Shown: one piece after another, positions 9,483-18,229 of the stretch
How positions within the stretch are numbered: position 1 is the stretch's first letter
Layout: each line of letters opens with the position of its first letter
Source of the DNA: Psychromonas sp030397575
GTDB taxonomy: Bacteria > Pseudomonadota > Gammaproteobacteria > Enterobacterales > Psychromonadaceae
Strand: one strand, 5' to 3'
DNA: 64,000 nt
Assembly (NCBI RefSeq): GCF_046250175.1
Contig: NZ_CP176468.1
Program-made: the position numbers and the translations under genes
The notes under the pieces: model-generated
What the model saw: only the letters and a program-made list of their open reading frames with translations
Database searches by the model: none
What the model was told of the DNA's origin: nothing

Positions 9483-10451
9483 ATGTTTTTCTCTAGTCCT
9501 TTTAAACTTAGAAAAAAAGGTATTATGGGTATGAACCAGCGTAACAGTGGTTACGTTGGTCGTTATAACCCACGCCGTCTATACCCTTTGGTTGATAACA
9601 AATTAAAAACTAAGATTATTGCCCGAGAAGCTAACGTCACCACCCCAGCGCTATTGGGTGTTATATCAATGCAAGCAGAAGTTGAGAAAGTAGCTAGCTT
9701 CATTGAAAATACACCAGGCTTTGTTATCAAGCCTGCCAAAGGCAGTGGCGGTAAAGGTATCTTAGTGATTACTAAGATCGAAAATGGTCGTTATTACAAG
9801 CCCAATGGCAGTGAAGAAACCTTAGCTGATATTAAACGTCATGTTACAGATATCTTAGCTGGACTATTTAGCCTTGGTGGTAGCGCTGACGTAGCCGTTG
9901 TAGAGGGCTTAATTCAATTTGATAGTGCCTTTGATGGTTTTAGCTTTGAAGGTGTGCCTGATGTCCGTGTTATCGTCTTTAAAGGCTTTCCTGTGATGGC
10001 CATGATGCGTTTATCAACAGCAGCTTCCGATGGTAAGGCGAACCTTCATCAAGGAGCCGTTGGCGTCGGTATTGATATTGGAACTGGTAAAGCGATTAAC
10101 GCCGTACAATTTGATATGCCCGTTGAGCGTCACCCTGATACAAATAAAGAGCTAAAACTGCTTAATGTTCCTAAATGGGAACGTTTAATTTACTTAGCCG
10201 CTAGTTGCTATGAAATGTCAGGTATGGGTTATTTAGGTACTGATATGGTATTAGACAGGGATTTGGGGCCGATGCTGTTAGAGTTAAATGCTCGCCCTGG
10301 TTTAGCAATTCAAATTGCTAATGGCACAGGTATTTTGCCGCGTTTAAAATTAGTTGAAAGTCTCAAGGACGCTGAGAAAATGAGTGTCGAAGAGCGTGTG
10401 GCTTTTGCTAAAAAACACTTTGCTGAAACACCACTAGTTGAAATAGCATAA
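9483..10451 (+). CDS. RimK-like ATP-grasp peptide ligase (alpha-L-glutamate ligase homologue)
   Basis: The 322-residue cytoplasmic protein has ATP-grasp features: FVIKPAKGSGGKGILVI (phosphate-binding loop, about residues 80-96), FEGVPDVRVIVF, and the metal-binding MLLELNARPGLAIQIAN near residues 263-279. It belongs to the ATP-grasp family found with 7TM transglutaminase-like proteins. By family chemistry it should form an amide bond between an acyl phosphate and an amine, such as an amino acid or peptide tag. It is not RimK itself: it lacks RimK's N-terminal region, and its context is the membrane triad. Start at 9483 is 3 nt after the upstream stop. Confidence 0.85.
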   Translation: MFFSSPFKLRKKGIMGMNQRNSGYVGRYNPRRLYPLVDNKLKTKIIAREANVTTPALLGVISMQAEVEKVASFIENTPGFVIKPAKGSGGKGILVITKIENGRYYKPNGSEETLADIKRHVTDILAGLFSLGGSADVAVVEGLIQFDSAFDGFSFEGVPDVRVIVFKGFPVMAMMRLSTAASDGKANLHQGAVGVGIDIGTGKAINAVQFDMPVERHPDTNKELKLLNVPKWERLIYLAASCYEMSGMGYLGTDMVLDRDLGPMLLELNARPGLAIQIANGTGILPRLKLVESLKDAEKMSVEERVAFAKKHFAETPLVEIA

Positions 10452-10620
10452 TCTGAATTAATATCAATTATAGTCATTAACAGATCTGTTTTACTTATTA
10501 AAATAACTTATTTCTTCGTTATAAGTTGCATAAAGAGAACAACTATTAAAGAGTTAACAACTTTTCGTTAATTTTCTGGCAGAAGACTAAGTCATTTTTC
10601 TATGCTTTTTCATCACGCAT

Positions 10621-10650
10621 AAAAAAACCGAGCAATGCTCGGTTTTTATT
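10621..10650. terminator. Bidirectional intrinsic terminator between the ATP-grasp gene and sspB
   Basis: An 8-bp stem ACCGAGCA/TGCTCGGT (10627-10643) is flanked by A7 on the left and T5 on the right. It can terminate both converging transcripts. Confidence 0.9.
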
Positions 10651-10671
10651 TAACGTTAGCATCTTATAGAT

Positions 10672-11091
10672 TTACTTAACAACAGTTAACGTAGGTTTTT
10701 TACCTGAACTTTTAGGCTTTTCTTCTACTTCACTATCAACAGCTTCAATGCCAAACTCTAAATCATTATAAGCAGGTTCTTCAGGAAAAATAGTACCCGC
10801 ACCATTTTCACGCGCATAGATACCTTCAATTGCATATAAAGGTACATAAACCTGTGTTGGTTGGCCTGAAAAACGTGCATTAAACGATAAGGCACTATCA
10901 TCTAATGAAAAATCTAATACTGAACGTGGTGCTATATTCAGTACTATTTTCCCATTTTCAACAAACTGCTGCGGTACATCAACATGGGGTTTTGTTGCAT
11001 CAACAATTACATGAGGCGTACATTCACTATCAACTATCCAGTCATAGAAAGCACGCATTAAATAAGGGCGTTGTATTAACATATCCGACAT
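10672..11091 (-). CDS. sspB: Stringent starvation protein B, ClpXP adaptor
   Basis: The 139-residue protein has the SspB substrate-binding core (about residues 5-110, including RPYLMRAFYDWIVD and NARFSGQPTQVYVPL), an acidic linker, and the C-terminal ClpX-docking tail ending PTLTVVK. SspB tethers ssrA-tagged peptides to ClpXP and so speeds clearance of stalled translation products. It follows sspA by 25 nt, as in E. coli. The ATG at 11091 has an AGG eight to nine bases upstream; an internal ATG at codon 4 is a possible alternative. Confidence 0.96.
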   Translation of the reverse strand: MSDMLIQRPYLMRAFYDWIVDSECTPHVIVDATKPHVDVPQQFVENGKIVLNIAPRSVLDFSLDDSALSFNARFSGQPTQVYVPLYAIEGIYARENGAGTIFPEEPAYNDLEFGIEAVDSEVEEKPKSSGKKPTLTVVK

Positions 11092-11116
11092 TTTAAATAC
11101 CTACAAAATCTAAAGA

Positions 11117-11752
11117 TTAACCACCAACACGGATTTCACGTTCAGTTTCAGTCATTGATGCTTGAAACGACTCTCGTTCAAAGATCTTAACCATGTAACT
11201 TTTAAGACCTGTAACATTATCATAGCCTAGATCAATTTTTAATTCCGGTAAACGCCATAATAATGGTGCCATGTAGCAATCAACAATCGTGAACTCTTCC
11301 GACATGAAGTAGGCAAAGTGATCAAATACTGGTGCTACTTCAAGAATTTTTGAACGTAATGTCGCACGTGCTGCTTCAGCTTTTGCAGTATCGCCAGATA
11401 AGATAACTGGTACTAATGGGTACCATTCATTCTCAATACGCTGCATTAAAGAACGGCTTTTTGCTCGTTCAACTGGGTAAACAGGCATTAGTGGTGGATG
11501 AGGGAAACGCTCATCTAGATATTCCATGATGATACGTGAGTTATATAACACTAATTCACGGTCTACCAATGTTGGTAAGTCGTTATTTGGTGTTATTTCA
11601 GCTAACTCTTCAGATGGGTTTTCGTGGTCAACATAAGTAATGTCAACGTTAACGCCTTTTTCAGCCAACACGATACGTGTTTGGTGACTATATAAATCAG
11701 ATGGTCCTGAGAACAACGTCATTACAGAACGTTTATTTACAGCTACAGCCAT
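11117..11752 (-). CDS. sspA: Stringent starvation protein A, RNA polymerase-associated
   Basis: The 211-residue protein has a glutathione-transferase fold: a thioredoxin-like N-terminus (VMTLFSGPSDLYSHQTRIVLAEKG) and a helical C-terminal domain. The surface motif PHPPLMPVYPVERA is characteristic of SspA and contacts RNA polymerase/sigma rather than glutathione. SspA helps cells survive starvation and acid stress. It is followed by sspB. Upstream is a long leader with an attenuator-like hairpin and then a ferritin gene; in enterobacteria sspA directly follows rpsI. Confidence 0.96.
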   Translation of the reverse strand: MAVAVNKRSVMTLFSGPSDLYSHQTRIVLAEKGVNVDITYVDHENPSEELAEITPNNDLPTLVDRELVLYNSRIIMEYLDERFPHPPLMPVYPVERAKSRSLMQRIENEWYPLVPVILSGDTAKAEAARATLRSKILEVAPVFDHFAYFMSEEFTIVDCYMAPLLWRLPELKIDLGYDNVTGLKSYMVKIFERESFQASMTETEREIRVGG

Positions 11753-12036
11753 GGAATACCCCTAGTAGTTAAAATTGAGTGTTTAAAAAACACAAACGGC
11801 AATGACATCACAGTGACACCATTGCCGAGAAACAAAAAAGAAGCCCTTGACGATCAATAAATATCGCGCCAATATACATTCTTAAATAAGTAACTCAGTG
11901 CAAGTAAGATTATTTTAGAAACAATAACTTGTAGTTCTTAGTTTTAGCATTTAGATTTTATTTGATTCTCTGAGTAGACTAAGAAGTATACCAGATTAGA
12001 TGGTGGTTGGTCATACTCATCCGATGAGATAGATAA
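11753..12036 (-). promoter_or_regulatory. Long sspA leader with promoter and attenuator-like hairpins
   Basis: On the minus strand a promoter is suggested by an extended -10 (TGG then TATACT, at 11985-11990) and a -35-like ATGACC (12009-12014), 18 bp apart. The resulting leader is over 200 nt. It contains a perfect 8-bp stem CGGCAATG/CATTGCCG (11797-11804 with 11820-11827) followed on the minus strand by a T-rich run (11785-11796). An overlapping second hairpin GTGTTT/AAACAC is at 11779-11793. The arrangement resembles a terminator inside the leader. The regulatory role is inference. Confidence 0.45.
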
Positions 12037-12062
12037 AAAGCATGGCTTATATACCATGCTTT
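12034..12062 (-). terminator. Intrinsic terminator after the ferritin gene
   Basis: A 9-bp stem AAAGCATGG/CCATGCTTT (12037-12045 with 12054-12062) is followed by a T-run when read on the minus strand. It lies 44-70 bases past the ferritin stop and isolates that gene from sspA. Confidence 0.85.
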
Positions 12063-12105
12063 ATCAATATCGATTTTTAAATGTAGATTAGGTGGTCTGA
12101 ATAAC

Positions 12106-12630
12106 TTACGCGTTATTATCCATGATAGATGTCGCGCCTGTTTTTGCGATTTCAGCTAAATCTTTATCAATCCAATATAATGCTTTTCCATCTTCACCCA
12201 CTAAAGAAATCTTATCTAAAATACCTTTAAATAATTTCTCTTCTTCGTGCTGCTCTGCAACATACCATTGTAAGAAGTTAAATGTTGAATAATCATGCGT
12301 AGAGAAAGCAACGTGCGTTAACTCATTAATCTCTTTAGTAATAAGACATTCATGTTTATAAGTTTCTTCAAATACTTCTTTTAAAGACTTAAATTCAAAA
12401 GGAGGAGCATCGATAGAGCCTAAAATTGGCAATGCACCTGTTTCACTCACATAAGTGAATAAGCGGTTCATGTGCTCCATCTCTTCTGTTGCATGAGTGC
12501 GTAACATAGTAGCAGCCCCTTCATAGCCTTGATCTTCACACCATGCGCTCATTTGTAAATACAAGTTTGAAGAGTAAAACTCTAAATTAATTTGTTCGTT
12601 TAATTTTTGAACCATGGTTTCGTTCAACAT
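12106..12630 (-). CDS. ftnA: Non-haem ferritin FtnA
   Basis: The 174-residue four-helix-bundle protein matches bacterial ferritin. Ferroxidase ligands are visible in NLEFYSSNLYLQMS (Glu17 region), THATEEMEHMNRLF (Glu and His pair) and YVAEQHEEEKLF. It stores iron as ferric mineral in a 24-subunit shell. There is no Met haem ligand typical of bacterioferritin. The gene stands alone between the rpsI terminator and its own terminator, with a promoter presumably in 12631-12690. It separates rplM-rpsI from sspAB, which are adjacent in E. coli, so it looks like an insertion into an otherwise conserved cluster. Confidence 0.95.
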   Translation of the reverse strand: MLNETMVQKLNEQINLEFYSSNLYLQMSAWCEDQGYEGAATMLRTHATEEMEHMNRLFTYVSETGALPILGSIDAPPFEFKSLKEVFEETYKHECLITKEINELTHVAFSTHDYSTFNFLQWYVAEQHEEEKLFKGILDKISLVGEDGKALYWIDKDLAEIAKTGATSIMDNNA

Positions 12631-12690
12631 GATCTTCTCCTAATGGGATTTGTATACTAACCTTAAAGTGCAGCTTGTTAAAAAACAAGT

Positions 12691-12724
12691 AAAAAAAAAG
12701 CCCAGTATAAACTGGGCTTTTTTG
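12691..12724 (-). terminator. Intrinsic terminator of rplM-rpsI
   Basis: A 7-bp GC-containing stem GCCCAGT/ACTGGGC (12700-12706 with 12711-12717), extended by A-T pairs, is followed by a T-run of about nine on the minus strand. It lies just after the rpsI stop. Confidence 0.9.
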
Positions 12725-12741
12725 CAGTTCGTGAAACGATA

Positions 12742-13131
12742 TTAACGTTTAGAGAACTGTGGACGTTTACGTGCTTTATGTAAACCGACTTTCTTACGTT
12801 CAACTTTACGAGCATCACGTGTAACGAAGCCAGCACCACGTAATTCAGAACGTAGTGTTTCATCAAACTGCATTAATGCACGAGTGATGCCTAAACGGAT
12901 TGCACCAGATTGACCAGTAGTACCACCACCTTTAACAGTGATGTTTAGGTCGAATTTTTCAGCAGCGTCTACTAACACTAATGGTTGACGAACAACCATA
13001 CATGCAGTTTCACGACCGAAGTATTCATCTAGGTTACGTTTGTTGATAGTGATTTGACCACTACCTGCTTTTAAAAACACACGAGCTGTAGAGCTTTTGC
13101 GACGACCTGTGCCGTAGTATTGATTTGCCAT
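12742..13131 (-). CDS. rpsI: 30S ribosomal protein S9
   Basis: The 129-residue basic protein has the S9 signature (YYGTGRRKSSTARVFL at the start and the tail KARKRPQFSKR). The C-terminal tail of S9 reaches the P-site tRNA anticodon stem. It is translated 15 nt after rplM in the conserved rplM-rpsI operon and ends at a strong terminator. Confidence 0.98.
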   Translation of the reverse strand: MANQYYGTGRRKSSTARVFLKAGSGQITINKRNLDEYFGRETACMVVRQPLVLVDAAEKFDLNITVKGGGTTGQSGAIRLGITRALMQFDETLRSELRGAGFVTRDARKVERKKVGLHKARKRPQFSKR

Positions 13132-13146
13132 TGTTTTATATTCCTA

Positions 13147-13575
13147 TTAGATGTCTAAAACTTGTGGTTGCTGTGCAGAATGTTGATGCTCAGAACCAGC
13201 ATAAACTTTCAATTTACGGTACATTGCGCGGCCTAGTGGACCACGTGGAAGCATACCATTTACAGCTTTTTCAATAACACGCTCAGGAGCACGTACGATT
13301 AAGTCTTCAAAGCTAATTGCTTTAATGCCACCGATGAAACCTGTGTGGTGGTAGTAAATTTTACCTTTAGCTTTATTGCCTGTTACAGCAACTTTCTCTG
13401 CGTTGATAACGATAATGTAATCGCCAGTGTCAACGTGCGGAGTGTATTCAGCTTTATGTTTACCGCGTAAACGTAAAGCGATTTCAGTAGCTAAACGACC
13501 TAGTGTTTTACCTTCAGCGTCAACTACGAACCAGTCGCGTTTTACTTCAGCTGGTTTTGCAACAAAAGTTTTCAT
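13147..13575 (-). CDS. rplM: 50S ribosomal protein L13
   Basis: The 142-residue L13 protein is recognised by WFVVDAEGKTLGRLATEIA at the start and by VNGMLPRGPLGRAMYRKLKVY near the C-terminus. L13 binds 23S rRNA domain II early in 50S assembly. It heads the rplM-rpsI operon; in E. coli this operon is repressed by L13 acting on the mRNA leader. The leader here (13576-13750) has two stem-loops. Confidence 0.98.
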   Translation of the reverse strand: MKTFVAKPAEVKRDWFVVDAEGKTLGRLATEIALRLRGKHKAEYTPHVDTGDYIIVINAEKVAVTGNKAKGKIYYHHTGFIGGIKAISFEDLIVRAPERVIEKAVNGMLPRGPLGRAMYRKLKVYAGSEHQHSAQQPQVLDI

Positions 13576-13745
13576 TAAGTTATACCCAAATTAATGATTT
13601 AAAAAAAGTAAGACTACAAATTTGTAATCTAAAATGTATTTTTTCGCCTTTTCGTATCCCTTCGAATACGTCTAGCGTAAACAGATCCACCATAAAATAG
13701 GGGAGGTGGATAACGTGGGCGGCCATATTGTATAGAAAAGTACAC
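13576..13745 (-). promoter_or_regulatory. rplM leader with two stem-loops and a possible promoter
   Basis: On the minus strand, a -10-like TATACA near 13730 is followed by a GC-rich stretch (GGCCGCCCACG), the kind of discriminator expected for a stringently controlled ribosomal promoter; no good -35 was found. The leader then folds into ATCCACC/GGTGGAT (13685-13691 with 13705-13711) and CGTAT/ATACG (13653-13657 with 13666-13670). These are candidates for an L13-binding site, by analogy with the E. coli operon. Confidence 0.4.
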
Positions 13746-13861
13746 TGGAGATCACCTGTTTATTGCATATTTATGAACAAGTTTTTCACAAGTGATAAAT
13801 TGGTCATTCTTAACAAATTGTTCAATAACCAAACAGGTAATGTAAGTGATTAATTTTGCGA

Positions 13862-14971
13862 TTAAATATCTAGATGATGAGCTTTACTCAAATACGCTTT
13901 ACTTTGCATCTCTAATAAACGTGAAACACAACGTTGGAACTCAAAAGCTAAGCGAGTGCCTTTATAAAGCTCAATGACCTTCACTTCTGCCGACATGATT
14001 AATACCACATTACGATCGTAAAACTCATCCACCATGGCAATAAAACGTCGAGTGATATCATTATGTTGGTCGTTCATCTGTGGGATATTTGAAACTAAGA
14101 CAGTACGATATAAAATAGCTAATTCAATATAATCGTGGACACTACGTGGGCCATCACATAACTCTGTAAATTCAATACTCAAGGTATCATGACTTTTTGC
14201 AATGGTCGTTAAAGGACGATCATTAATTTTAATAACAGCGTTATAGTGTTTCTTGCCACTCGCAAAGGTTTCAAAACTACTTTTAATTTGTTTATCCGCC
14301 TCTCTGGTTAGAGGGTAATGATATACTTCCGCTTCAATTAAACGCCCTAATCGGTAATCCACACCGCCATCTAGATTAAAGATTTCACAATTAGTTTTGA
14401 TAAGCTCTATTGCAGGAAGAAAACGTGCTCGTTGTAAACCATTACGATATAGGTGTTCAGGATGGATATTAGAGGTCGCTACTAAAATAACCCCCTCTGA
14501 AAACAAAGCTTCAAACATACCTGCTAAAATCATAGCATCGGTAATATCTTCAACAAAAAACTCGTCAAAACAGATAATATCCGTTTCACTAGCAAACTGT
14601 TTTGCAATCTCTTTTAATGGATTAACTTGACCTTGCAGTTGTGTGAGTTTTTTATGAACTTGCAACATGAAGTGATGGAAATGCAGGCGTTTTTTACGAG
14701 GGCTTTCGATGCTGTCGTAAAATAGATCAACTAGGTAGGTTTTGCCTCGCCCTACTCCCCCGTAAAAATACAAACCTTTAATATGTTTAGCTGTATCATT
14801 CGTGGATTTAAATAAACGCTGTAGTAAAGAAGTTTTCACTGCAGGAGTGACTTCTTTGTTCAATATCTCATCATACAAACGTTGCAACATGGTGATCGCT
14901 TGTAGTTGTGCCGAATCAGCAAAAAACGTTGGTTTTAATAAATCTTCTTGGTATCGAGCAATTGGTGTCAC
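13862..14971 (-). CDS. zapE: Cell division ATPase ZapE
   Basis: The 369-residue AFG1-like AAA-type ATPase has Walker A GGVGRGKT at residues 71-78, Walker B IICFDEFFV and the conserved LYRNGLQRARFLPAI segment. ZapE interacts with FtsZ and the division apparatus, and is needed under low-oxygen or high-temperature growth in E. coli. The start is a GTG at 14971; an in-frame stop four codons upstream leaves no ATG alternative, and its ribosome-binding site is poor. In E. coli zapE lies beside zapG (yhcB) and degQ. Here it diverges from degQ and zapG is absent. Confidence 0.94.
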   Translation of the reverse strand: MTPIARYQEDLLKPTFFADSAQLQAITMLQRLYDEILNKEVTPAVKTSLLQRLFKSTNDTAKHIKGLYFYGGVGRGKTYLVDLFYDSIESPRKKRLHFHHFMLQVHKKLTQLQGQVNPLKEIAKQFASETDIICFDEFFVEDITDAMILAGMFEALFSEGVILVATSNIHPEHLYRNGLQRARFLPAIELIKTNCEIFNLDGGVDYRLGRLIEAEVYHYPLTREADKQIKSSFETFASGKKHYNAVIKINDRPLTTIAKSHDTLSIEFTELCDGPRSVHDYIELAILYRTVLVSNIPQMNDQHNDITRRFIAMVDEFYDRNVVLIMSAEVKVIELYKGTRLAFEFQRCVSRLLEMQSKAYLSKAHHLDI

Positions 14972-15209
14972 AATAATGTCTTAATGATTCAGTAAAATTA
15001 ACCTTTGTATAGCATATTTAAAGGGCTTTTATATAGCCCCATTTACTATGTTTCATAAGTTTTGCGGGATATCTCGCGAAATTAGCTTTAATTAAACTCT
15101 ATTTTTTAGCCATACACGAAAGGTCGTTGCTTTGCTCTGTTACCAATATTCTTTTATAGTTAACTTTTTAAGCCCATTATTGTTCATGGTTAAAGAGTAA
15201 GGAACTACA

Positions 15210-16547
15210 ATGAATATGCCTCTTCGATTTATTCTACTTATTATCATGCTTTGTACAAGTACCTTTAATTACGCAGCATTACCACTCACTGTCGACGGTA
15301 ACAACGTCCCTAGTCTTGCCCCTTTGATTAAAAAAGTGAGCCCTGCTGTTGTAGATATTTCAGTATCGGGAGCAAGTAAGATCCTAACTAAAGATGCACA
15401 AGATCTGTTGAAGTTTTTAGGACCAAATGCTCCTACCCAACCTTTTTCAGGATTAGGCTCAGGGGTTATTGTGGATGCTGAACAAGGTTATATCATCACT
15501 AATTACCATGTGATAAAAAATGCTAATAGCATCCTCATTAAATTGATTTCAGGGCATCAGTACCAAGCTAAAGTAGTAGGACAAGATATTCAAAGTGATA
15601 TTGCACTCTTACAGATAGACAGTAAACAACCTTTAGTTGCCATGACATTTGCTAACTCCGATAAATTGCAAGTCGGTGATTTTACCATTGCCATCGGTAA
15701 CCCTTTTGGTTTAGGACAAACAGTTACTTCAGGCATTGTTAGCGCGTTAGGCCGCAGTGGTTTGAACTTACAAAACTTAGAAAACTATATACAAACAGAT
15801 GCTGCCATTAACAGCGGTAACTCTGGCGGAGCCTTGATTAATTTAAAAGGAGAGTTAATCGGAATTAATACAGCTATTTTAGGCCCTAATGGCGGTAATA
15901 TAGGGATCGCGTTTGCCATTCCAGCAAACATGGTTAAAAACCTGATGCAGCAATTACTAGAGTTTGGTGAAATACGCCGAGGAATACTTGGAATTAAAGG
16001 TGGAGAAGTCACACCAGACCTTGCTCAAAGCATTGGACTGGATGTAAATTATGGTGCATTTATTTACCAAGTAACACCAGACTCTGCTGCGGATAAAGCA
16101 GGCCTAAAAGCAGGTGATGTGATCACCGCGATTAACGGGACGAATATCAAATCCTTTGCCGCATTACGCGCTAAAATTGGCTCTCTCAGTGCCGGCAAGG
16201 AAATATCATTAAAAGTGATACAAAAGGATGAAGTTAAAACACTTACTGTTATCTTAGGCGGCGAAGGCGATAATCTACAAGCTAAAGCACCTGCTATTAT
16301 TTTCGAAGGTGCAACATTAAAAGATGCAGATGAAGGACAAGTCACTGCCGGTGTGAATGTGGTTAATGTTGAAAAAGCATCTGAAGCTGAACGCTTAGGT
16401 TTACTCAAAGACGATGTGATTATTGCAGTAAATCGTACTCAAGTGAAAAACCAACAACAACTTATCGAAGCATTGGCAGATTCAAAAATGGTAACAGCCC
16501 TGAATATTATGCGAAATAATCGTCCAATATATATAATTATTAACTAA
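15210..16547 (+). CDS. degQ: Periplasmic serine endoprotease DegQ (HtrA family)
   Basis: The 445-residue protein has a Sec signal peptide (hydrophobic residues 6-22), a trypsin-like domain with triad His100 (TNYHVI), Asp130 (SDIALL) and Ser205 (NSGNSGGAL), and two PDZ domains (about residues 250-345 and 365-440). DegQ degrades or chaperones misfolded periplasmic proteins as an oligomer. An AAGGA ribosome-binding site precedes the ATG. The short Q-linker/LA-loop fits DegQ better than DegP. A pyruvate kinase gene lies between it and degS, which is unusual. Confidence 0.94.
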   Translation: MNMPLRFILLIIMLCTSTFNYAALPLTVDGNNVPSLAPLIKKVSPAVVDISVSGASKILTKDAQDLLKFLGPNAPTQPFSGLGSGVIVDAEQGYIITNYHVIKNANSILIKLISGHQYQAKVVGQDIQSDIALLQIDSKQPLVAMTFANSDKLQVGDFTIAIGNPFGLGQTVTSGIVSALGRSGLNLQNLENYIQTDAAINSGNSGGALINLKGELIGINTAILGPNGGNIGIAFAIPANMVKNLMQQLLEFGEIRRGILGIKGGEVTPDLAQSIGLDVNYGAFIYQVTPDSAADKAGLKAGDVITAINGTNIKSFAALRAKIGSLSAGKEISLKVIQKDEVKTLTVILGGEGDNLQAKAPAIIFEGATLKDADEGQVTAGVNVVNVEKASEAERLGLLKDDVIIAVNRTQVKNQQQLIEALADSKMVTALNIMRNNRPIYIIIN

Positions 16548-16728
16548 GATCACAAAAAAATGTAATAAATTTACATAAACATGCACTTAATAGACCTTTA
16601 TTGATTATAAATAATTTTTTCTTCAATAAATTCTTGTAAAATATGCGACATAATTAAAACAATAATTTTGAATAGAAACAGTAAATAAAAGTAAGTAAAA
16701 AAGCACAATCACTCTTGGAGAAAAGACG

Positions 16729-18138
16729 GTGAGAAAAACAAAAATTGTATGTACGATAGGCCCAAAATCAGAATCTAAAGAAATGTTAGCAAAACTAGTT
16801 GAGAACGGTATGAACGTTATGCGTCTTAACTTCTCTCATGGCGATTTTGTAGAACACGGTACTCGTATTACACGTATCCGTGAAGTATGCGAAGAAACAG
16901 GCAAAAATGTAGCTGTTCTTTTAGATACTAAAGGTCCTGAAATACGTACAGTAAAATTAGAAAATGGTAACGATGTTCTACTAACGGCTGGTCAGGAGTT
17001 CACTCTTTCTACAGACCAAACAATTGTTGGTAATAACACAATCGTTGCTGTTACATACGAAGATCTAACTAAAGACCTTGTTGTAGGTAACACAGTACTA
17101 CTAGATGATGGCTTAATCGAAATGACGGTTAAAAGCATCACTGATACTAACGTTGTTTGTACTGTTATCAATACAGGTGAGCTAGGCGAGAACAAAGGTG
17201 TTAACTTACCAGGTGTTAAAGTTCAACTGCCTGCTTTATCTACAAAAGATAAAGGCGATTTAATCTTTGGTTGTGAGCAAGATGTTGATTTCATCGCAGC
17301 TTCATTTATCCGTAAGAAAGAAGACGTTTTAGAGATCCGTGAACTGCTGAAAGCTAACGGTGGAGAAAACATCCAAATTATCTCTAAAATAGAAAACCAA
17401 GAAGGTGTTGATAACTTCGATGAAATCCTAGCTGTTTCAGATGCAATCATGGTTGCACGTGGTGACTTAGGCGTTGAAATCGCAGTTGAAGAAGTAATCT
17501 TTGCACAAAAAATGATGATCGAAAAAGCAAATAAAGCGCGTAAACCAGTTATCACTGCAACACAAATGCTTGATTCTATGATCAAAAATCCACGTCCAAC
17601 TCGTGCAGAAGCGGGCGACGTAGCAAATGCAATCATTGATGGTACAGATGCAGTAATGCTTTCTGGTGAGTCTGCTAAAGGTAAATACCCAGCAGAAGCA
17701 GTAGATATCATGGCGACTATCTGTTCACGTACTGACAGCATTCTTCCTCCAAAACTAGACGAGAAAGAAACTGATCTACGTATCACTGAAGCTATCTGTA
17801 GCGGTGCAGTTAAAAATGCTGAGCAATTAGGTGCGAAGTTAATCATTGTTGCTACAAGTGCTGGTAAGTCTGCTCGTTCATTACGTAAATACTTCCCATC
17901 TACGCCTATTTTAGCGCTAACAAGCAATGCTAAAACTCGTCAACAATTAGCATTAACTAAAGGTGTTTCTGCTAAAGTGATTGAGCAACAAGACTCAATG
18001 GAAAGCTTCTACAAATTAGGTATGGAGTTAGCGAAAGAGCAAGGTTTGGTTGTCGCTGGTGACAAAGTAGTAATGGTTGCTGGTGCACTAGTTGATTCAG
18101 GTGTAACAAATACTTCATCAGTACACGTTATCGCTTAA
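16729..18138 (+). CDS. pykF: Pyruvate kinase (type I, PykF-like)
   Basis: The 469-residue enzyme converts phosphoenolpyruvate and ADP to pyruvate and ATP. It has the barrel start KIVCTIGPKSES, the substrate loop MRLNFSHGD, the active-site helix region IISKIENQEGVDNFDEIL, the motif MVARGDLGVEI, and a C-terminal allosteric domain. Its length matches E. coli PykF (470) rather than PykA. The start is a GTG after TTGGAG. A strong terminator follows. The placement between degQ and degS is not the enterobacterial arrangement and suggests local rearrangement. Confidence 0.96.
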   Translation: MRKTKIVCTIGPKSESKEMLAKLVENGMNVMRLNFSHGDFVEHGTRITRIREVCEETGKNVAVLLDTKGPEIRTVKLENGNDVLLTAGQEFTLSTDQTIVGNNTIVAVTYEDLTKDLVVGNTVLLDDGLIEMTVKSITDTNVVCTVINTGELGENKGVNLPGVKVQLPALSTKDKGDLIFGCEQDVDFIAASFIRKKEDVLEIRELLKANGGENIQIISKIENQEGVDNFDEILAVSDAIMVARGDLGVEIAVEEVIFAQKMMIEKANKARKPVITATQMLDSMIKNPRPTRAEAGDVANAIIDGTDAVMLSGESAKGKYPAEAVDIMATICSRTDSILPPKLDEKETDLRITEAICSGAVKNAEQLGAKLIIVATSAGKSARSLRKYFPSTPILALTSNAKTRQQLALTKGVSAKVIEQQDSMESFYKLGMELAKEQGLVVAGDKVVMVAGALVDSGVTNTSSVHVIA

Positions 18139-18153
18139 TAGACTAACCTTAGA

Positions 18154-18184
18154 GACTAGTTTTAATGCTTATCAATTACTAGTC
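18154..18184 (+). other. Inverted repeat before the pyk terminator
   Basis: GACTAGT (18154-18160) and ACTAGTC (18178-18184) can form a 7-bp stem just after the pyk stop. It is followed by TTTAAT and may act as a weak first terminator or as 3'-end protection. Confidence 0.45.
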
Positions 18185-18202
18185 TTTAATTTACCTTTCA
18201 AA

Positions 18203-18229
18203 ACATCGCCTCTAGGCGATGTTTTTTAT
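18203..18229 (+). terminator. Intrinsic terminator of pyk
   Basis: A perfect 8-bp stem ACATCGCC/GGCGATGT with a TCTA tetraloop is followed by a T-run at 18222-18227. It separates pyk from degS. Confidence 0.92.

Noticed and set aside
9483..10451. Calling the ATP-grasp gene rimK
   Set aside because: It shares the ATP-grasp fold but belongs with the 7TM/transglutaminase-associated family by context and sequence pattern, and the RimK N-terminal region is absent.
17223..17927. 234-codon open frame antisense to pyk
   Set aside because: It lies wholly inside the well-conserved pyruvate kinase gene, has Ser/Ile-rich composition and no family resemblance.
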